A stretch of DNA of 64,000 nt, taken from positions 1 to 64,000 of the forward strand of contig CAYFZO010000004.1 in NCBI GenBank assembly GCA_964347615.1. The letters are read 5' to 3'. A model generated the notes under the pieces. The model ran no database searches, had not been told where the DNA came from, and worked only from the letters and a program-made list of their open reading frames with translations. A program made the position numbers and the translations under genes. Shown here one piece after another: positions 8,655 through 17,010 of the stretch. The DNA comes from CAYFZO01 sp964347615 (lineage in GTDB: Bacteria > Pseudomonadota > Gammaproteobacteria > Poriferisulfidales > Oxydemutatoraceae). Numbering within the stretch: the first letter of the stretch is position 1; the number at the start of each line of letters is the position of its first letter.

Positions 8655-9323
8655 ATGAACGACAACGTAAGGAATCTTGGTTTTCACGTCGCCTTTTCAA
8701 ACGGGCGGACGTCTTTGCCCGGTGCAACACAAGTGCTTCTCGGCGTGTTCGTCGTTGCGTTGTGCACCGCCGTCGCCGGTTGCGGCAGCAAGGAAATAGA
8801 TCGGAAACCGATGCAGGAAACCCCCGCTGAGGACGCAAGCGAATACGGGGACGACGTCGAACGACCCGGGCAACCTGGGGAAGCGGGGACGTATCCGGGT
8901 TACGCCGCGGGCACGGTCACCGAATTGTACGGCGCCAGCGGCGAGCAGGAGCAGAGTCAGGCGTACCGGGAAGCGGTCGAGGAAAACCCGGCGTTGCGTT
9001 ACATCATCGTCTATTTTGATTTCAACAAGGTGGATATCAAGCCCGAAAGCCGCGAAGTGCTGATGCAGCACGCCGAGTATCTGTCGGAGCATCCGGAAGT
9101 CGAGGTATCGCTTGAAGGCCACGCCGACAAGCGGGGGTCGAGCGGTTACAACCTTGCGCTGGGTGAGAGACGCTCGCTGTCGGTGAAGAACTTCCTGCGC
9201 GCCCACGGCGTCCGGGAGTTTCAGACGTCGATCGTCAGCTACGGCGAGGAAAGGCCGGCGGTCGAAGGCAACAACGAGGAAGCCTACGCCAAGAACCGCC
9301 GCGTCGAGTTGATTTATCGGTGA
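8655..9323 (+). CDS. pal: Pal/OmpA-family peptidoglycan-associated lipoprotein
   Basis: 222 residues. A hydrophobic segment ends in the lipobox VAGC (Cys43), consistent with lipid anchoring in the outer membrane. A low-complexity linker follows, then an OmpA C-terminal domain with YFDFNKVDIKPES, VSLEGHADKRGSSGYNLALG and KNRRVEL that binds peptidoglycan. The n-region before the lipobox is unusually long if ATG 8655 is used, although that start has a strong GGGAGGA site; an internal GTG encoding VLLGVFVVALC is an alternative. No tolB or cpoB neighbour is present, so the exact Tol-Pal role is inferred. Confidence 0.82.
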   Translation: MNDNVRNLGFHVAFSNGRTSLPGATQVLLGVFVVALCTAVAGCGSKEIDRKPMQETPAEDASEYGDDVERPGQPGEAGTYPGYAAGTVTELYGASGEQEQSQAYREAVEENPALRYIIVYFDFNKVDIKPESREVLMQHAEYLSEHPEVEVSLEGHADKRGSSGYNLALGERRSLSVKNFLRAHGVREFQTSIVSYGEERPAVEGNNEEAYAKNRRVELIYR

Positions 9324-9586
9324 ATCGCGGCCGCGCGCGCGGGAACCGGAGCGCGGCTGAAACGGGGATTCAGATACCCTTATGCTCCAAGTGGGCTTGC
9401 ATTCATACGGCTAAGACAAGAGTGCAACGTCACGAGCAAACCGGTGGACTGAACCGAAATTCCGTTCGCATCAGACCGGTCGGCCTCCGGGAATGAGGCT
9501 GCTGGACGTGGGGCCGGCGACGTTGATCGGGCCATGAAGCGTCAGGTTGATGAAGGGTTCTTGGGGCAGATCATAATGTAACTCCC
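9324..9586. other. Intergenic stretch without a supported gene
   Basis: 263 bp between the Pal-like gene and the convergent CbbQ-like gene. Only very short frames occur. One minus-strand frame beside the cbbQ end reads LHYDLPQEPFINLTLHGPIN up to a stop near 9471, without a usable ATG; a GGGGAG site precedes a 10-codon ATG frame in another phase. It could be a remnant of a lost downstream gene or chance. Confidence 0.4.
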
Positions 9587-10399
9587 CTAAAAGACCGAAG
9601 TGCTCAGCTCTTCGATCGAGCGCAGGATCTCGGGGTCGTCGCTCAACGATTCGGAAATGCAGCTGCGCACCGCGGCGACGGGGGAAACCCCCGAGACGAT
9701 CAGTTTCGCCGCGTGCACCAGCAGCCTCGTGCTTGCGCCCTCGTCGAGGCCGCTTCCTTTCAGATTGCGCGTCAGGCCGGCGAATTTCACCAGCTGCTCG
9801 GCGACGTTCTCGGCGAGTCCGGTTTCGGTGCATACGATTTCTTTCTCGGTTCCGGCCGGAGGATAATCGAAGCTCAGCGCGACGAAACGCTGCCGCGTGC
9901 TTTGTTTCAGGTCCTTGAGAACGCTTTGGTAGCCCGGGTTGTACGAGATAGCCATGCAGAAGCCTTGTTCCGCCTTGACCAGTTCACCGCGCTTTTCTAT
10001 CGGCAGGACGCGCCGGTCGTCGCACAGCGGGTGGATTACGACGGTGGTGTCTTTGCGCGCTTCGACGATTTCGTCCAAGTAGCACAGGCATCCTTTGCGC
10101 ACCGCGCGCGTCAGCGGGCCGTCCACCCACGTGGTTTCTCCGCCCTTGAGCAGATAGCGCCCGACCAGGTCGGAAGCGGTCAGGTCGTCGTGGCACGAGA
10201 TCGTGACCAGCGGCTGCTTCAGCCGCCACGACATATATTCCATGAAGCGCGTCTTGCCGCAGCCGGTCGGGCCTTTCAGCAACACCGGCAGGCGGTTTTC
10301 GTAGGCGCAGGTGAACACTTCGACCTCGTCGCCCGCCGCCCGGTAGAACGGCTCACGCTCGAACAGGTATTCTTCCGGTTTGATCGAATGTGCCTGCAC
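9587..10399 (-). CDS. CbbQ/NirQ/NorQ/GvpN-family AAA+ (MoxR-type) ATPase
   Basis: 270 residues. Walker A GPTGCGKTRFMEY is near residue 41, Walker B-like CLCYLDEIVEARKD follows, and the family block DLVGRYLLKGGETTWVDGPL is present. Family members act with a von Willebrand-domain partner (CbbO or NorD) to activate RuBisCO or nitric-oxide reductase. Neither those enzymes nor a VWA partner occur in this window. The GTG start is one base after the pfp stop on the same strand, so the two genes are almost certainly co-transcribed. The client protein is unknown. Confidence 0.85.
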   Translation of the reverse strand: MQAHSIKPEEYLFEREPFYRAAGDEVEVFTCAYENRLPVLLKGPTGCGKTRFMEYMSWRLKQPLVTISCHDDLTASDLVGRYLLKGGETTWVDGPLTRAVRKGCLCYLDEIVEARKDTTVVIHPLCDDRRVLPIEKRGELVKAEQGFCMAISYNPGYQSVLKDLKQSTRQRFVALSFDYPPAGTEKEIVCTETGLAENVAEQLVKFAGLTRNLKGSGLDEGASTRLLVHAAKLIVSGVSPVAAVRSCISESLSDDPEILRSIEELSTSVF

Positions 10400-10400
10400 C

Positions 10401-11675
10401 CTATCGGCTCCGGTTCTTTTTCCACGGCGGCAGTTTCTTCTTGATCCGCACGTTCCTGAGCCTCACGTAGTCCGGCAGCCCGCGCTTGAACGGCGGATAG
10501 GCTTCTCCTTGTATCAGCGGTTCGAGGTAAGTCCTGCAACGTGGGGTGACGTGAAAGCCGTCCCGCGTGATGTAGCTCCTCGGCATTTTCTTTTCTCGGT
10601 TTGCGACCTTATCCAGCGCCGCCGCGCCGATCGTCCAGCGATAGGGGCGGTTCGATTTGCGCACGATGGTCGCCATCACCGATTGACGCCCCTCAAGCGC
10701 GAACTCGACTGCGGCGCAACCCAGCGCGTAGGCTTGCTCGACGTCCACTTGCGACGCGACGTGGCGGGCTGAGCGCTGCAGATAATCGGCGACCGCCCAG
10801 TGGTATTTGAACCCCAGCGCCTGCTTGACGGTTTCGGCGATCAACAGCGCGACGCCGCCCAACTGCTTATGTCCGAACGAGTCGCGGCTGCCGGCGTCGG
10901 CGAGCAGCCGACCGCGTTTGTCCCGCAGTCCCTCCGAGACGACGATCACGCAATAGCCGTACCGTTTCACGCATTGCTTGACGCGGGCGAGAAACCGTCG
11001 CTTGTCGAAGGGAATCTCCGGGAACAGGATCAGGTGCGGCGGTTCTTCTTCGCGTCTGCCGGCGAGTCCCGCGGCCGCCGCGATCCATCCCGCGTGCCTG
11101 CCCATGACTTCAAGAATGAACACCTTGGTCGAGGTTTCGCACATCGAGGCGACGTCGAGGCCGGCTTCGCTCACCGATACCGCGACGTACTTTGCCACCG
11201 ACCCGAACCCCGGGCAGTTGTCGGTGCGGGCGAGGTCGTTGTCCACGGTCTTCGGGATGCCGATGCAGGTAAGGGGGAAGCCGAGTTCGCGCCCGATCAG
11301 CGACACCTTATGGGTCGTGTCCTGCGAGTCGCCGCCGCCGTTGTAGAGAAAACAGCCGATATCGTGGGCCTTGAACACCTCGATCAGGCGCAGGTATTCC
11401 GCGCGGTTTTTCTTCAGGTCCTGCATCCGGTAGCGGCACGAGCCGTAGGCGCCGGCCGGCGTGTGCCGCAACGCCGCGATCGAAGCGGCGCTTTCCTTGC
11501 CGGTGTCCACGAGTTCCTCGTTCAGCGCGCCGGTGATGCCGTTGAGGCCGGCGATGACTTTACCGACTTTGTCCTTGTGCCGACGAGCCGTTTCGATGAC
11601 GCCGGCGGCGGTGGCGTTGATGACGGCGGTGACGCCGCCCGATTGTGCGTAAAAGATGTTCGGCCGCTTCGCCAT
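10401..11675 (-). CDS. pfp: Pyrophosphate-dependent 6-phosphofructokinase
   Basis: 424 residues. It carries the PFK signature with the PPi-type residues: FLYNGGGDSQDT (Asp in place of the ATP-enzyme Gly) and GIPKTVDNDL (Lys where ATP-dependent enzymes have PGT). MGRHAGWIAAAAGLA is also conserved. It reversibly phosphorylates fructose-6-phosphate using PPi, common in methylotrophs and methanotrophs. A TATAAT box on the minus strand at 11718-11723 lies about 43 bp upstream of the ATG. Confidence 0.93.
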   Translation of the reverse strand: MAKRPNIFYAQSGGVTAVINATAAGVIETARRHKDKVGKVIAGLNGITGALNEELVDTGKESAASIAALRHTPAGAYGSCRYRMQDLKKNRAEYLRLIEVFKAHDIGCFLYNGGGDSQDTTHKVSLIGRELGFPLTCIGIPKTVDNDLARTDNCPGFGSVAKYVAVSVSEAGLDVASMCETSTKVFILEVMGRHAGWIAAAAGLAGRREEEPPHLILFPEIPFDKRRFLARVKQCVKRYGYCVIVVSEGLRDKRGRLLADAGSRDSFGHKQLGGVALLIAETVKQALGFKYHWAVADYLQRSARHVASQVDVEQAYALGCAAVEFALEGRQSVMATIVRKSNRPYRWTIGAAALDKVANREKKMPRSYITRDGFHVTPRCRTYLEPLIQGEAYPPFKRGLPDYVRLRNVRIKKKLPPWKKNRSR

Positions 11676-11717
11676 TCTTGAGGCTTGTGAGAGTCGTTGG
11701 GTCAGAGCAAAAAAGGA

Positions 11718-11723
11718 ATTATA
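11718..11723 (-). promoter_or_regulatory. Probable -10 box (TATAAT) of the pfp-cbbQ operon
   Basis: On the minus strand the sequence GTATATAATTCC contains a perfect TATAAT. A start near 11711 would give a roughly 35-nt leader before the pfp ATG at 11675. No strong -35 box is visible. Confidence 0.5.
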
Positions 11724-12060
11724 TACGTAAATCCGGGTTTGGGCGGAACGGTGTTTGATTGTCGCTGGTTTGTCGTGACGTCTGAGTCATCGAGTTTATC
11801 GGGTGATTCGTTATCGGCTTCGTCCCGACGCCAGGTTGAACGAAATGATTGTTCGTTTTGACGAGGGCTTCCGGTTCGACGTGGGACTTTTTCGCGGGCA
11901 AGTTGCGCGGCGACCGTGAGCCGGAGGTAGTGCGACCCGTATTCGACGGCTTGGAAAACAAGCAAGGACGGGGCGGGACGTCGAAGCTGTTCAGGATGTA
12001 TGGGTTCAGCGGATACGAGACAGAACCGGGCGCCGGCTCCAAGCCGTCGCCGCCCTGAAA

Positions 12061-12126
12061 GGCGGGTCGGCTCGCAGCGAACGAGCGTTGCGTGAACGCA
12101 GGTCGAACGACAAGGCCGGACCCGCC
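12061..12126 (+). other. Nested inverted repeat, possible structured RNA element
   Basis: GGCGGGTC (12061-12068) pairs with GACCCGCC (12119-12126). Inside it, CGCAGCG (12073-12079) pairs with CGTTGCG (12086-12092) around the loop AACGAG. This could be part of a non-coding RNA in the pfp-adk gap. No known RNA family was recognised. Confidence 0.3.
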
Positions 12127-12145
12127 GAGGGTTGCACGAGAGGGT

Positions 12146-12245
12146 NNNNNNNNNNNNNNNNNNNNNNNNNNNNNNNNNNNNNNNNNNNNNNNNNNNNNNN
12201 NNNNNNNNNNNNNNNNNNNNNNNNNNNNNNNNNNNNNNNNNNNNN
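12146..12245. other. Assembly gap (100 N)
   Basis: Exactly 100 N. The 17 bases before it (GGGTTGCACGAGAGGGT) are repeated immediately after it, which suggests two contigs that overlap and were not merged. Confidence 0.95.
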
Positions 12246-12440
12246 GGGTTGCACGAGAGGGTCGCACAAAGGGCGGCTGCCCGATGGGACGGCTTGAGCG
12301 TCTCGCAACGACGGCTCAGGTCGGTGCCGGCTCGTGCCGCGTGCGCTTCACCGCTACGCCTTGTTGAGATTTAAAGCCGCGGTGCGTAATATACGCCGGA
12401 ACGTTTTCGCCGCAATTCTCTTTCCGCCGTTTTATCCCAG

Positions 12441-13097
12441 ATGCGCATCATTCTGCTCGGCCCGCCGGGCGCAGGCAAAGGCACGCAAGCGCGGTTTATC
12501 TGTGAGGTGCTCGGCGTCCCCCAGGTCTCGACCGGCGACATGCTGCGTGAGGCGGTGCGGGAAGGTTCACCCGAAGGCAAGCGCGCCGGGAAGATTATCG
12601 CCGCCGGGGAGCTGGTGCCCGACGAGTTGATAGTCGAGCTGGTCAAAAAGCGCATCGCAAAGTCTGATTGCCATGACGGTTTCCTGTTCGACGGTTTTCC
12701 GAGAACCTTGGGACAGGCTGAGGCGCTCGAACGGGAAGGCGTCGACGTCGATTGCGTCGTCGAGATCGCCGTCGCCGACGACGAAATCATCCGGCGCCTG
12801 AGCGGACGCCGCGTACACCCGGCTTCGGGACGCACTTACCACGTCGCGTTCAATCCTCCTCGAACCGAAGGCAAGGACGACGTCACCGGTGAAGACTTGG
12901 TGCAAAGGGACGACGACCGCGACCAAGTCGTCGCGAGGCGGCTTGCGGTCTATCACGAACGGACCGCGCCGCTCGTCGCTTACTACCGCCAGGCCGGCGG
13001 CGTTCGTTATCTCGAAGTGGACGGCGCCCGCGACGTAGCGACGGTGCGCGAAGACGTTCTGCAGGCCTTGCGGAAGGAGTCCGGCGGTGGCACATAG
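12441..13097 (+). CDS. adk: Adenylate kinase
   Basis: 218 residues, the long form with a LID domain. Seen: the P-loop GPPGAGKGTQARF at the N-terminus, DGFPRTLGQAEAL, and the LID start GRRVHPASGRTYHVAFNPP. It interconverts 2 ADP and ATP + AMP. The ATG at 12441 gives MRIILLGPPGAGKGT, as in the family. The next gene overlaps its end by 11 bp. Confidence 0.97.
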   Translation: MRIILLGPPGAGKGTQARFICEVLGVPQVSTGDMLREAVREGSPEGKRAGKIIAAGELVPDELIVELVKKRIAKSDCHDGFLFDGFPRTLGQAEALEREGVDVDCVVEIAVADDEIIRRLSGRRVHPASGRTYHVAFNPPRTEGKDDVTGEDLVQRDDDRDQVVARRLAVYHERTAPLVAYYRQAGGVRYLEVDGARDVATVREDVLQALRKESGGGT

Positions 13098-14082
13098 GGT
13101 GCGCTTTCAGTGCAGCAATCGTGAGGCCGTCGCCGCGCACGGCGAGTCGGTGCTCGACGCGGCGATCCGCGCCGGGCTGAACGTGGATTACGGCTGCAAC
13201 AACGGCAACTGCGGGCGTTGCGTCGCCCGGTTGCTCGAGGGGGAGGTCAGGATGATCCGGCATCACGATTACACGCCGAGCGTCGCCGAGAAAGCCGACG
13301 GGCAATTCCTGGCGTGCAGCTACGCGCCGGCCTCGGACCTGGTCGTTGACGCGGGAGTCGGCGAGCGGGAGGCGGCCATTCCCGAGCAGAGTTTCATCGC
13401 CAAGCTGAAAAAAGTATCCGCCGCGTCGGAGGACGTGCGGATTCTCGCTTTGCGCACGCCGCGCAGCCAGCGCCTGAGGTTTTTCGCCGGGCAGTACGCG
13501 CGGCTTTCCGGGAAGCGTTTCGGTGAAGTGCAGTGTTCGATTGCGAGCTGTCCCTGCGAAGAAGTGCGCCTTGAGTTTCACGTGCCCCGGGCGTCCGGCG
13601 AGTTCGGGGATTACGTCTTCGGCGCGTGCCGAATCGGCGACGAGGTCGAGGTCACGGCGCCCTACGGCAACTTTGTTTTCAGCGAAGACGTTCGACGCAC
13701 GGCGTTGCTGATTGCGTTCGAGACCGGTTTCGCGCCGATCAAGAGCTTGATCGAGCACGTCACCGGGCAGGAAGAAGAGGTAGCGCTTCGTCTGTACTGG
13801 ATTACGGGCACGGGGAAGCCTTATCTCGACAATTTGTGCCGGGCGTGGAACGACGCGTTCGACCGGCTGAGTTACACGCCCGTCGTGCTGGACCCTCGGG
13901 ACGACGTTGCGCTGGAAGCCTGCACCCGTCGCATCGCCGAAGAATGCGCCGATCCGTCCTCAAGCGACGCGTACGTGTGTGCTCCGCAAACGGTCGGCGA
14001 CGCCGTGTCGCGTGCGCTGCTTGCGCGCGGCGTCGCCCCCGGGCGGCTGTTCCGAGAGGATTTGCGGGGGGTGCGTTGCTGA
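13087..14082 (+). CDS. [2Fe-2S] ferredoxin / FAD / NAD(P) oxidoreductase (phenol hydroxylase P5/CDP-glucoseen-reductase type)
   Basis: 331 residues in three modules. The N-terminus is a plant-type ferredoxin with cluster cysteines in YGCNNGNCGRCV and a distal FLACSY. It is followed by an FAD-binding barrel (FFAGQYARLSG) and a nucleotide-binding domain (ALLIAFETGFAPIKSLIEH). Proteins of this plan pass electrons from NAD(P)H to an oxygenase or dehydratase partner; none is adjacent, so the acceptor is unknown. The GTG start overlaps adk, suggesting coupling. The NAD-domain motif is not the canonical GGGTG..P, which may affect cofactor use. Confidence 0.8.
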   Translation: MAHRVRFQCSNREAVAAHGESVLDAAIRAGLNVDYGCNNGNCGRCVARLLEGEVRMIRHHDYTPSVAEKADGQFLACSYAPASDLVVDAGVGEREAAIPEQSFIAKLKKVSAASEDVRILALRTPRSQRLRFFAGQYARLSGKRFGEVQCSIASCPCEEVRLEFHVPRASGEFGDYVFGACRIGDEVEVTAPYGNFVFSEDVRRTALLIAFETGFAPIKSLIEHVTGQEEEVALRLYWITGTGKPYLDNLCRAWNDAFDRLSYTPVVLDPRDDVALEACTRRIAEECADPSSSDAYVCAPQTVGDAVSRALLARGVAPGRLFREDLRGVRC

Positions 14083-14269
14083 TGCCGCCGTCGCCCATTA
14101 TCATCGGCGGGAATTTTCGGTGATGTCCTTGAGTGTACAAACGTTTGACGACGGGCGCGTGCGCGGGTTTTTCCGGCGGCTCCTCGATTGTCGCCGCGAC
14201 GCGTTTCCGACTTGCGCCGTGCGCGGTTGAAGCACTTGCAGGCATAGAGTTTTAATCTCCCCTCGACAT

Positions 14270-15487
14270 TTGAACGTTTCCGCATCTCAAGGCCGCCGCG
14301 TTCTTTCGGGCATGCGACCGACGGGGAAGCTCCACCTCGGTCATTACCACGGCGTGCTGAAACAGTGGGTCGAGTTGCAGCCGGCTCACGAATGCTTCTT
14401 TTTCGTCGCCGATTGGCACGCGCTGACGACGCACTATGAACACACTGAGGGCATCTCGGACAACGTCATCGAGATGGTCATCGACTGGCTTGCATGCGGC
14501 GTCAACCCCAGCTCGGCGACCCTCTTCGTGCAGTCGCGCGTCGCTGAACACGCCGAGCTGCACCTGTTGCTTTCGATGATCACTCCGCTCGGCTGGCTCG
14601 AACGGGTTCCGAGTTACAAAGACCAGCGGGAACGCCTGCAAGACCGGGATCTGACGACCTACGGGTTTCTCGGTTATCCGCTGTTGCAAAGCGCCGACAT
14701 CCTGGCTTACAAGGCAAACCTCGTGCCGGTGGGCGAGGACCAGGTTGCGCACGTCGAACTGACCCGCGAGGTTGCGCGCCGTTTCAACTACATCTACGGC
14801 CGCGAGGCTGATTTTGAGAGAAGAGCCGAGAAAGCCGTTGACAAGATGGGCAAGAAAAACGCCGAAATGTACCGTAAGCTGCGCAAGAGCTATCAGGAAA
14901 GCGGCGACGTCGAGGCGTTCAACGTCGCGCGCGCGATGCTCGATTCCCAGCAGAACCTGCCGGTTGCCGCCCTTGAACGCTTGTACGGCTATCTTGAGGG
15001 GGCGGGCAAGATCCTGCTCCCCGAGCCCGAGGCGCTGCTGACCGAGGCGCCGAAGATGCCGGGTCTCGACGGCGAGAAGATGTCCAAGTCCTACGGCAAC
15101 GTGATTTCCTTGCGCGCGCCCGACGAGGAGATAGAGGGGAAACTGCTCACGATGCCGACCGACCCCGCCCGGGTCAAGCGTACCGACCCGGGCGACCCGG
15201 AGAAGTGTCCGGTGTGGAGGCTGCATCAGATCTACTCCGACGAGGACGTCCGCGACTGGGTCCAGCAAGGGTGCCGTTCGGCGGGTATCGGCTGCGTCGA
15301 ATGCAAACGGCCGCTGATCAACGCGGTCGCCGCCGAGATCGCCCCGATCCGGGAACGTGCCGCCGACTACGCGCAAGATCGTCACACCGTGCAGAAGATC
15401 ATCACCGAAGGCAACGAGGCGGCGCGTTCGATTGCGCACGACACCCTCGACGAAGTGCGAAAGGCGATGGGTATTTCATACCGGTAG
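14270..15487 (+). CDS. trpS: Tryptophanyl-tRNA synthetase
   Basis: 405 residues, the roughly 400-residue variant found in many beta- and gammaproteobacteria. Class I signatures are HLGHYHG (HIGH) and GEKMSKSYGN (KMSKS). ATGs are lacking before the conserved SGMRPTGKLHLGH, so TTG 14270 is the likely start, giving MNVSASQGRRVLSG; a TTTAAT at 14251-14256 could be its -10 box. scpA follows 18 bp later. Confidence 0.95.
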   Translation: MNVSASQGRRVLSGMRPTGKLHLGHYHGVLKQWVELQPAHECFFFVADWHALTTHYEHTEGISDNVIEMVIDWLACGVNPSSATLFVQSRVAEHAELHLLLSMITPLGWLERVPSYKDQRERLQDRDLTTYGFLGYPLLQSADILAYKANLVPVGEDQVAHVELTREVARRFNYIYGREADFERRAEKAVDKMGKKNAEMYRKLRKSYQESGDVEAFNVARAMLDSQQNLPVAALERLYGYLEGAGKILLPEPEALLTEAPKMPGLDGEKMSKSYGNVISLRAPDEEIEGKLLTMPTDPARVKRTDPGDPEKCPVWRLHQIYSDEDVRDWVQQGCRSAGIGCVECKRPLINAVAAEIAPIRERAADYAQDRHTVQKIITEGNEAARSIAHDTLDEVRKAMGISYR

Positions 15488-15505
15488 CGATAGAATGAAC
15501 GGGTC

Positions 15506-16348
15506 ATGGACGCAGGTTTGAAAGCAGACTCTTCGCCGCTCAGGCTGGTGCCCGACGCGGGCTGCGAAACGCCCGCCGAGACCGCTTCCGCGATCGTGCA
15601 GGGGAAGGCTTTCACCGAGATTCCCGAAGACCTCTACATCCCGTCCGACGCGCTGCTGGTCTTCCTGGAGTCTTTCGAGGGGCCGCTCGACCTGCTGCTG
15701 TATCTGATCCGTCGCCATGACTTCGACGTCCTGGCGTTGCCGGTCGCCGAGATTACCGAGCAGTACACGCGCTACATCGACAAGATGCAGGAACTGCGTT
15801 TGGAGATTGCGGCCGATTACCTGGTGATGGCGGCGACGCTCGCCGAAATCAAGTCGCGGATGCTGCTGCCGCGCCCGCCCGTCGACGAGGAAGAGGAAGA
15901 CCCGCGCGCCAAACTGGTGCAGCGACTGCTCGAGTATCAACGCTTCAAGGACGCGGCCGAGAGAATCGGCATCCTGCCGCGGCTCGAGCGCGAGTTGACG
16001 CCGGTGAACCTGCCGTCCCCCGGCGTCAAGATCGAGAAAACCTGGCCGAAGGTCGGCGTGGAGGACGTCGTCGCGGCGCTGCGGGAAGTGCTGCTCAGGG
16101 CGGAATTCAATCGCAGCCACCGCGTCGTGCGTGAGTCTCTGTCGGTGCGTGAGCGCGTCAGCGGCATTCTTTCGCTGACCGCGGCGCGGGAATTCGTCTT
16201 GCTCGGCGACTGTTTCACCGCCGAAGAGGGGCGCAGCGGGGTGGTGGTCACCTTGCTCGCGTTGCTCGAACTCATGCGCTCCGACGCGATCGAAGTCGTG
16301 CAGGTTTCGCCGTTCGGCTCGATTCAGATCCGCAGGGTGCACCGCTGA
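15506..16348 (+). CDS. scpA: ScpA, segregation and condensation protein A
   Basis: 280 residues. The kleisin N-terminal signature LVFLESFEGPLDLLLYLIRR is followed by DFDVLALPVAEITEQYTRYI and AADYLVMAATLAEIKSRMLL. ScpA bridges the SMC ATPase heads and binds ScpB. An N-terminal extension of about 45 residues precedes the kleisin motif. It lies between trpS and scpB, a common order. Confidence 0.95.
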   Translation: MDAGLKADSSPLRLVPDAGCETPAETASAIVQGKAFTEIPEDLYIPSDALLVFLESFEGPLDLLLYLIRRHDFDVLALPVAEITEQYTRYIDKMQELRLEIAADYLVMAATLAEIKSRMLLPRPPVDEEEEDPRAKLVQRLLEYQRFKDAAERIGILPRLERELTPVNLPSPGVKIEKTWPKVGVEDVVAALREVLLRAEFNRSHRVVRESLSVRERVSGILSLTAAREFVLLGDCFTAEEGRSGVVVTLLALLELMRSDAIEVVQVSPFGSIQIRRVHR

Positions 16349-16365
16349 GCCGGACCCCGCCGACC

Positions 16366-17010
16366 GTGAACGCGAAAGTCCTGAAACAGATGCTCGAAGC
16401 GTTGTTGATGGCGAGCGACCGTCCGCTGGCCGTTGCCGATCTGTTGCGCTTGGTGGCCGACGAGGACGCAGGAATCCGTCGCGGCGACGTCCAGAAGGGG
16501 CTCGACGCGCTCGCCGCCGAGTGTGAGGGTCGCGGGGTCGAGTTGAAAGAGGTCGCGTCGGGCTATCGCTATCAAACGCGCGAGAAGTTTTCGCCTTCGA
16601 TCGGACGACTGTGGAAGGAAAAGCCGCCGCGTTATTCGCGTGCACTGCTTGAAACCTTGGCGTTGATTGCCTATCGTCAGCCGATTACGCGTGCCGAGAT
16701 CGAAGAAGTGCGCGGGGTTGCGGTCAATACTTACATGATCCGTCTGCTCGAAGAGCGCGAGTGGATCAAGGTGACCGGTTATAAGGAAGTGCCGGGGCGT
16801 CCGGCGCTGTACTCGACGACCAAGGAGTTTTTGGATTATTTCAACCTGCGCAGTCTCGACGAACTTCCGACGCTGATCGAAAACGAGGAAGTGACCCGGA
16901 TGCATCCTGAGTTGCGGATCGAGCCGGCCGGAAAAGCTTCCGACGATGAGCCCGGCGACGAAAGCGCCACCGCGCCGCCGCGTGCGGTCGGCGGCGAGGG
17001 CGAGGATTGA
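16366..17010 (+). CDS. scpB: ScpB, segregation and condensation protein B
   Basis: 214 residues with two winged-helix domains: LKQMLEALLMASDRPLAVAD at the N-terminus, then LLETLALIAYRQPITRAEIE and VPGRPALYSTTKEFLDYFNL. The C-terminal tail is acidic and disordered. ScpB dimers bind ScpA in the condensin complex. The GTG start lies 17 bp after scpA; the end overlaps rluB (TTGA). Confidence 0.95.
   Translation: MNAKVLKQMLEALLMASDRPLAVADLLRLVADEDAGIRRGDVQKGLDALAAECEGRGVELKEVASGYRYQTREKFSPSIGRLWKEKPPRYSRALLETLALIAYRQPITRAEIEEVRGVAVNTYMIRLLEEREWIKVTGYKEVPGRPALYSTTKEFLDYFNLRSLDELPTLIENEEVTRMHPELRIEPAGKASDDEPGDESATAPPRAVGGEGED

Larger units (their letters stand above)
11676..12440. other. Gene-poor region between pfp and adk, with an assembly gap
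   Basis: 765 bp containing the 12146-12245 gap. Several frames are open on both strands, but none has a convincing start or a recognisable family, and the composition differs from the flanking genes. Features seen: a -10 box for pfp at its left end, an AT-rich patch (AGATTTAAAG and TAATATACGCC) about 45-75 bp before adk that may hold the adk promoter, a nested stem near 12061-12126, and a 13-bp imperfect tandem repeat (GGGTTGCACGAGA / GGGTCGCACAAAG) spanning the gap edge. Confidence 0.5.

Noticed and set aside
9471..9586. Frame ending LHYDLPQEPFINLTLHGPIN after the CbbQ-like gene
   Set aside because: It has no start codon or ribosome-binding site in phase and no recognised family; noted only as a possible remnant.
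11849..12058. 69-codon plus-strand frame (WDFFAGKLRGDREPEVVRPV) and overlapping minus-strand frames
   Set aside because: Several frames are equally open and none has a start signal or similarity; not enough to call a gene.
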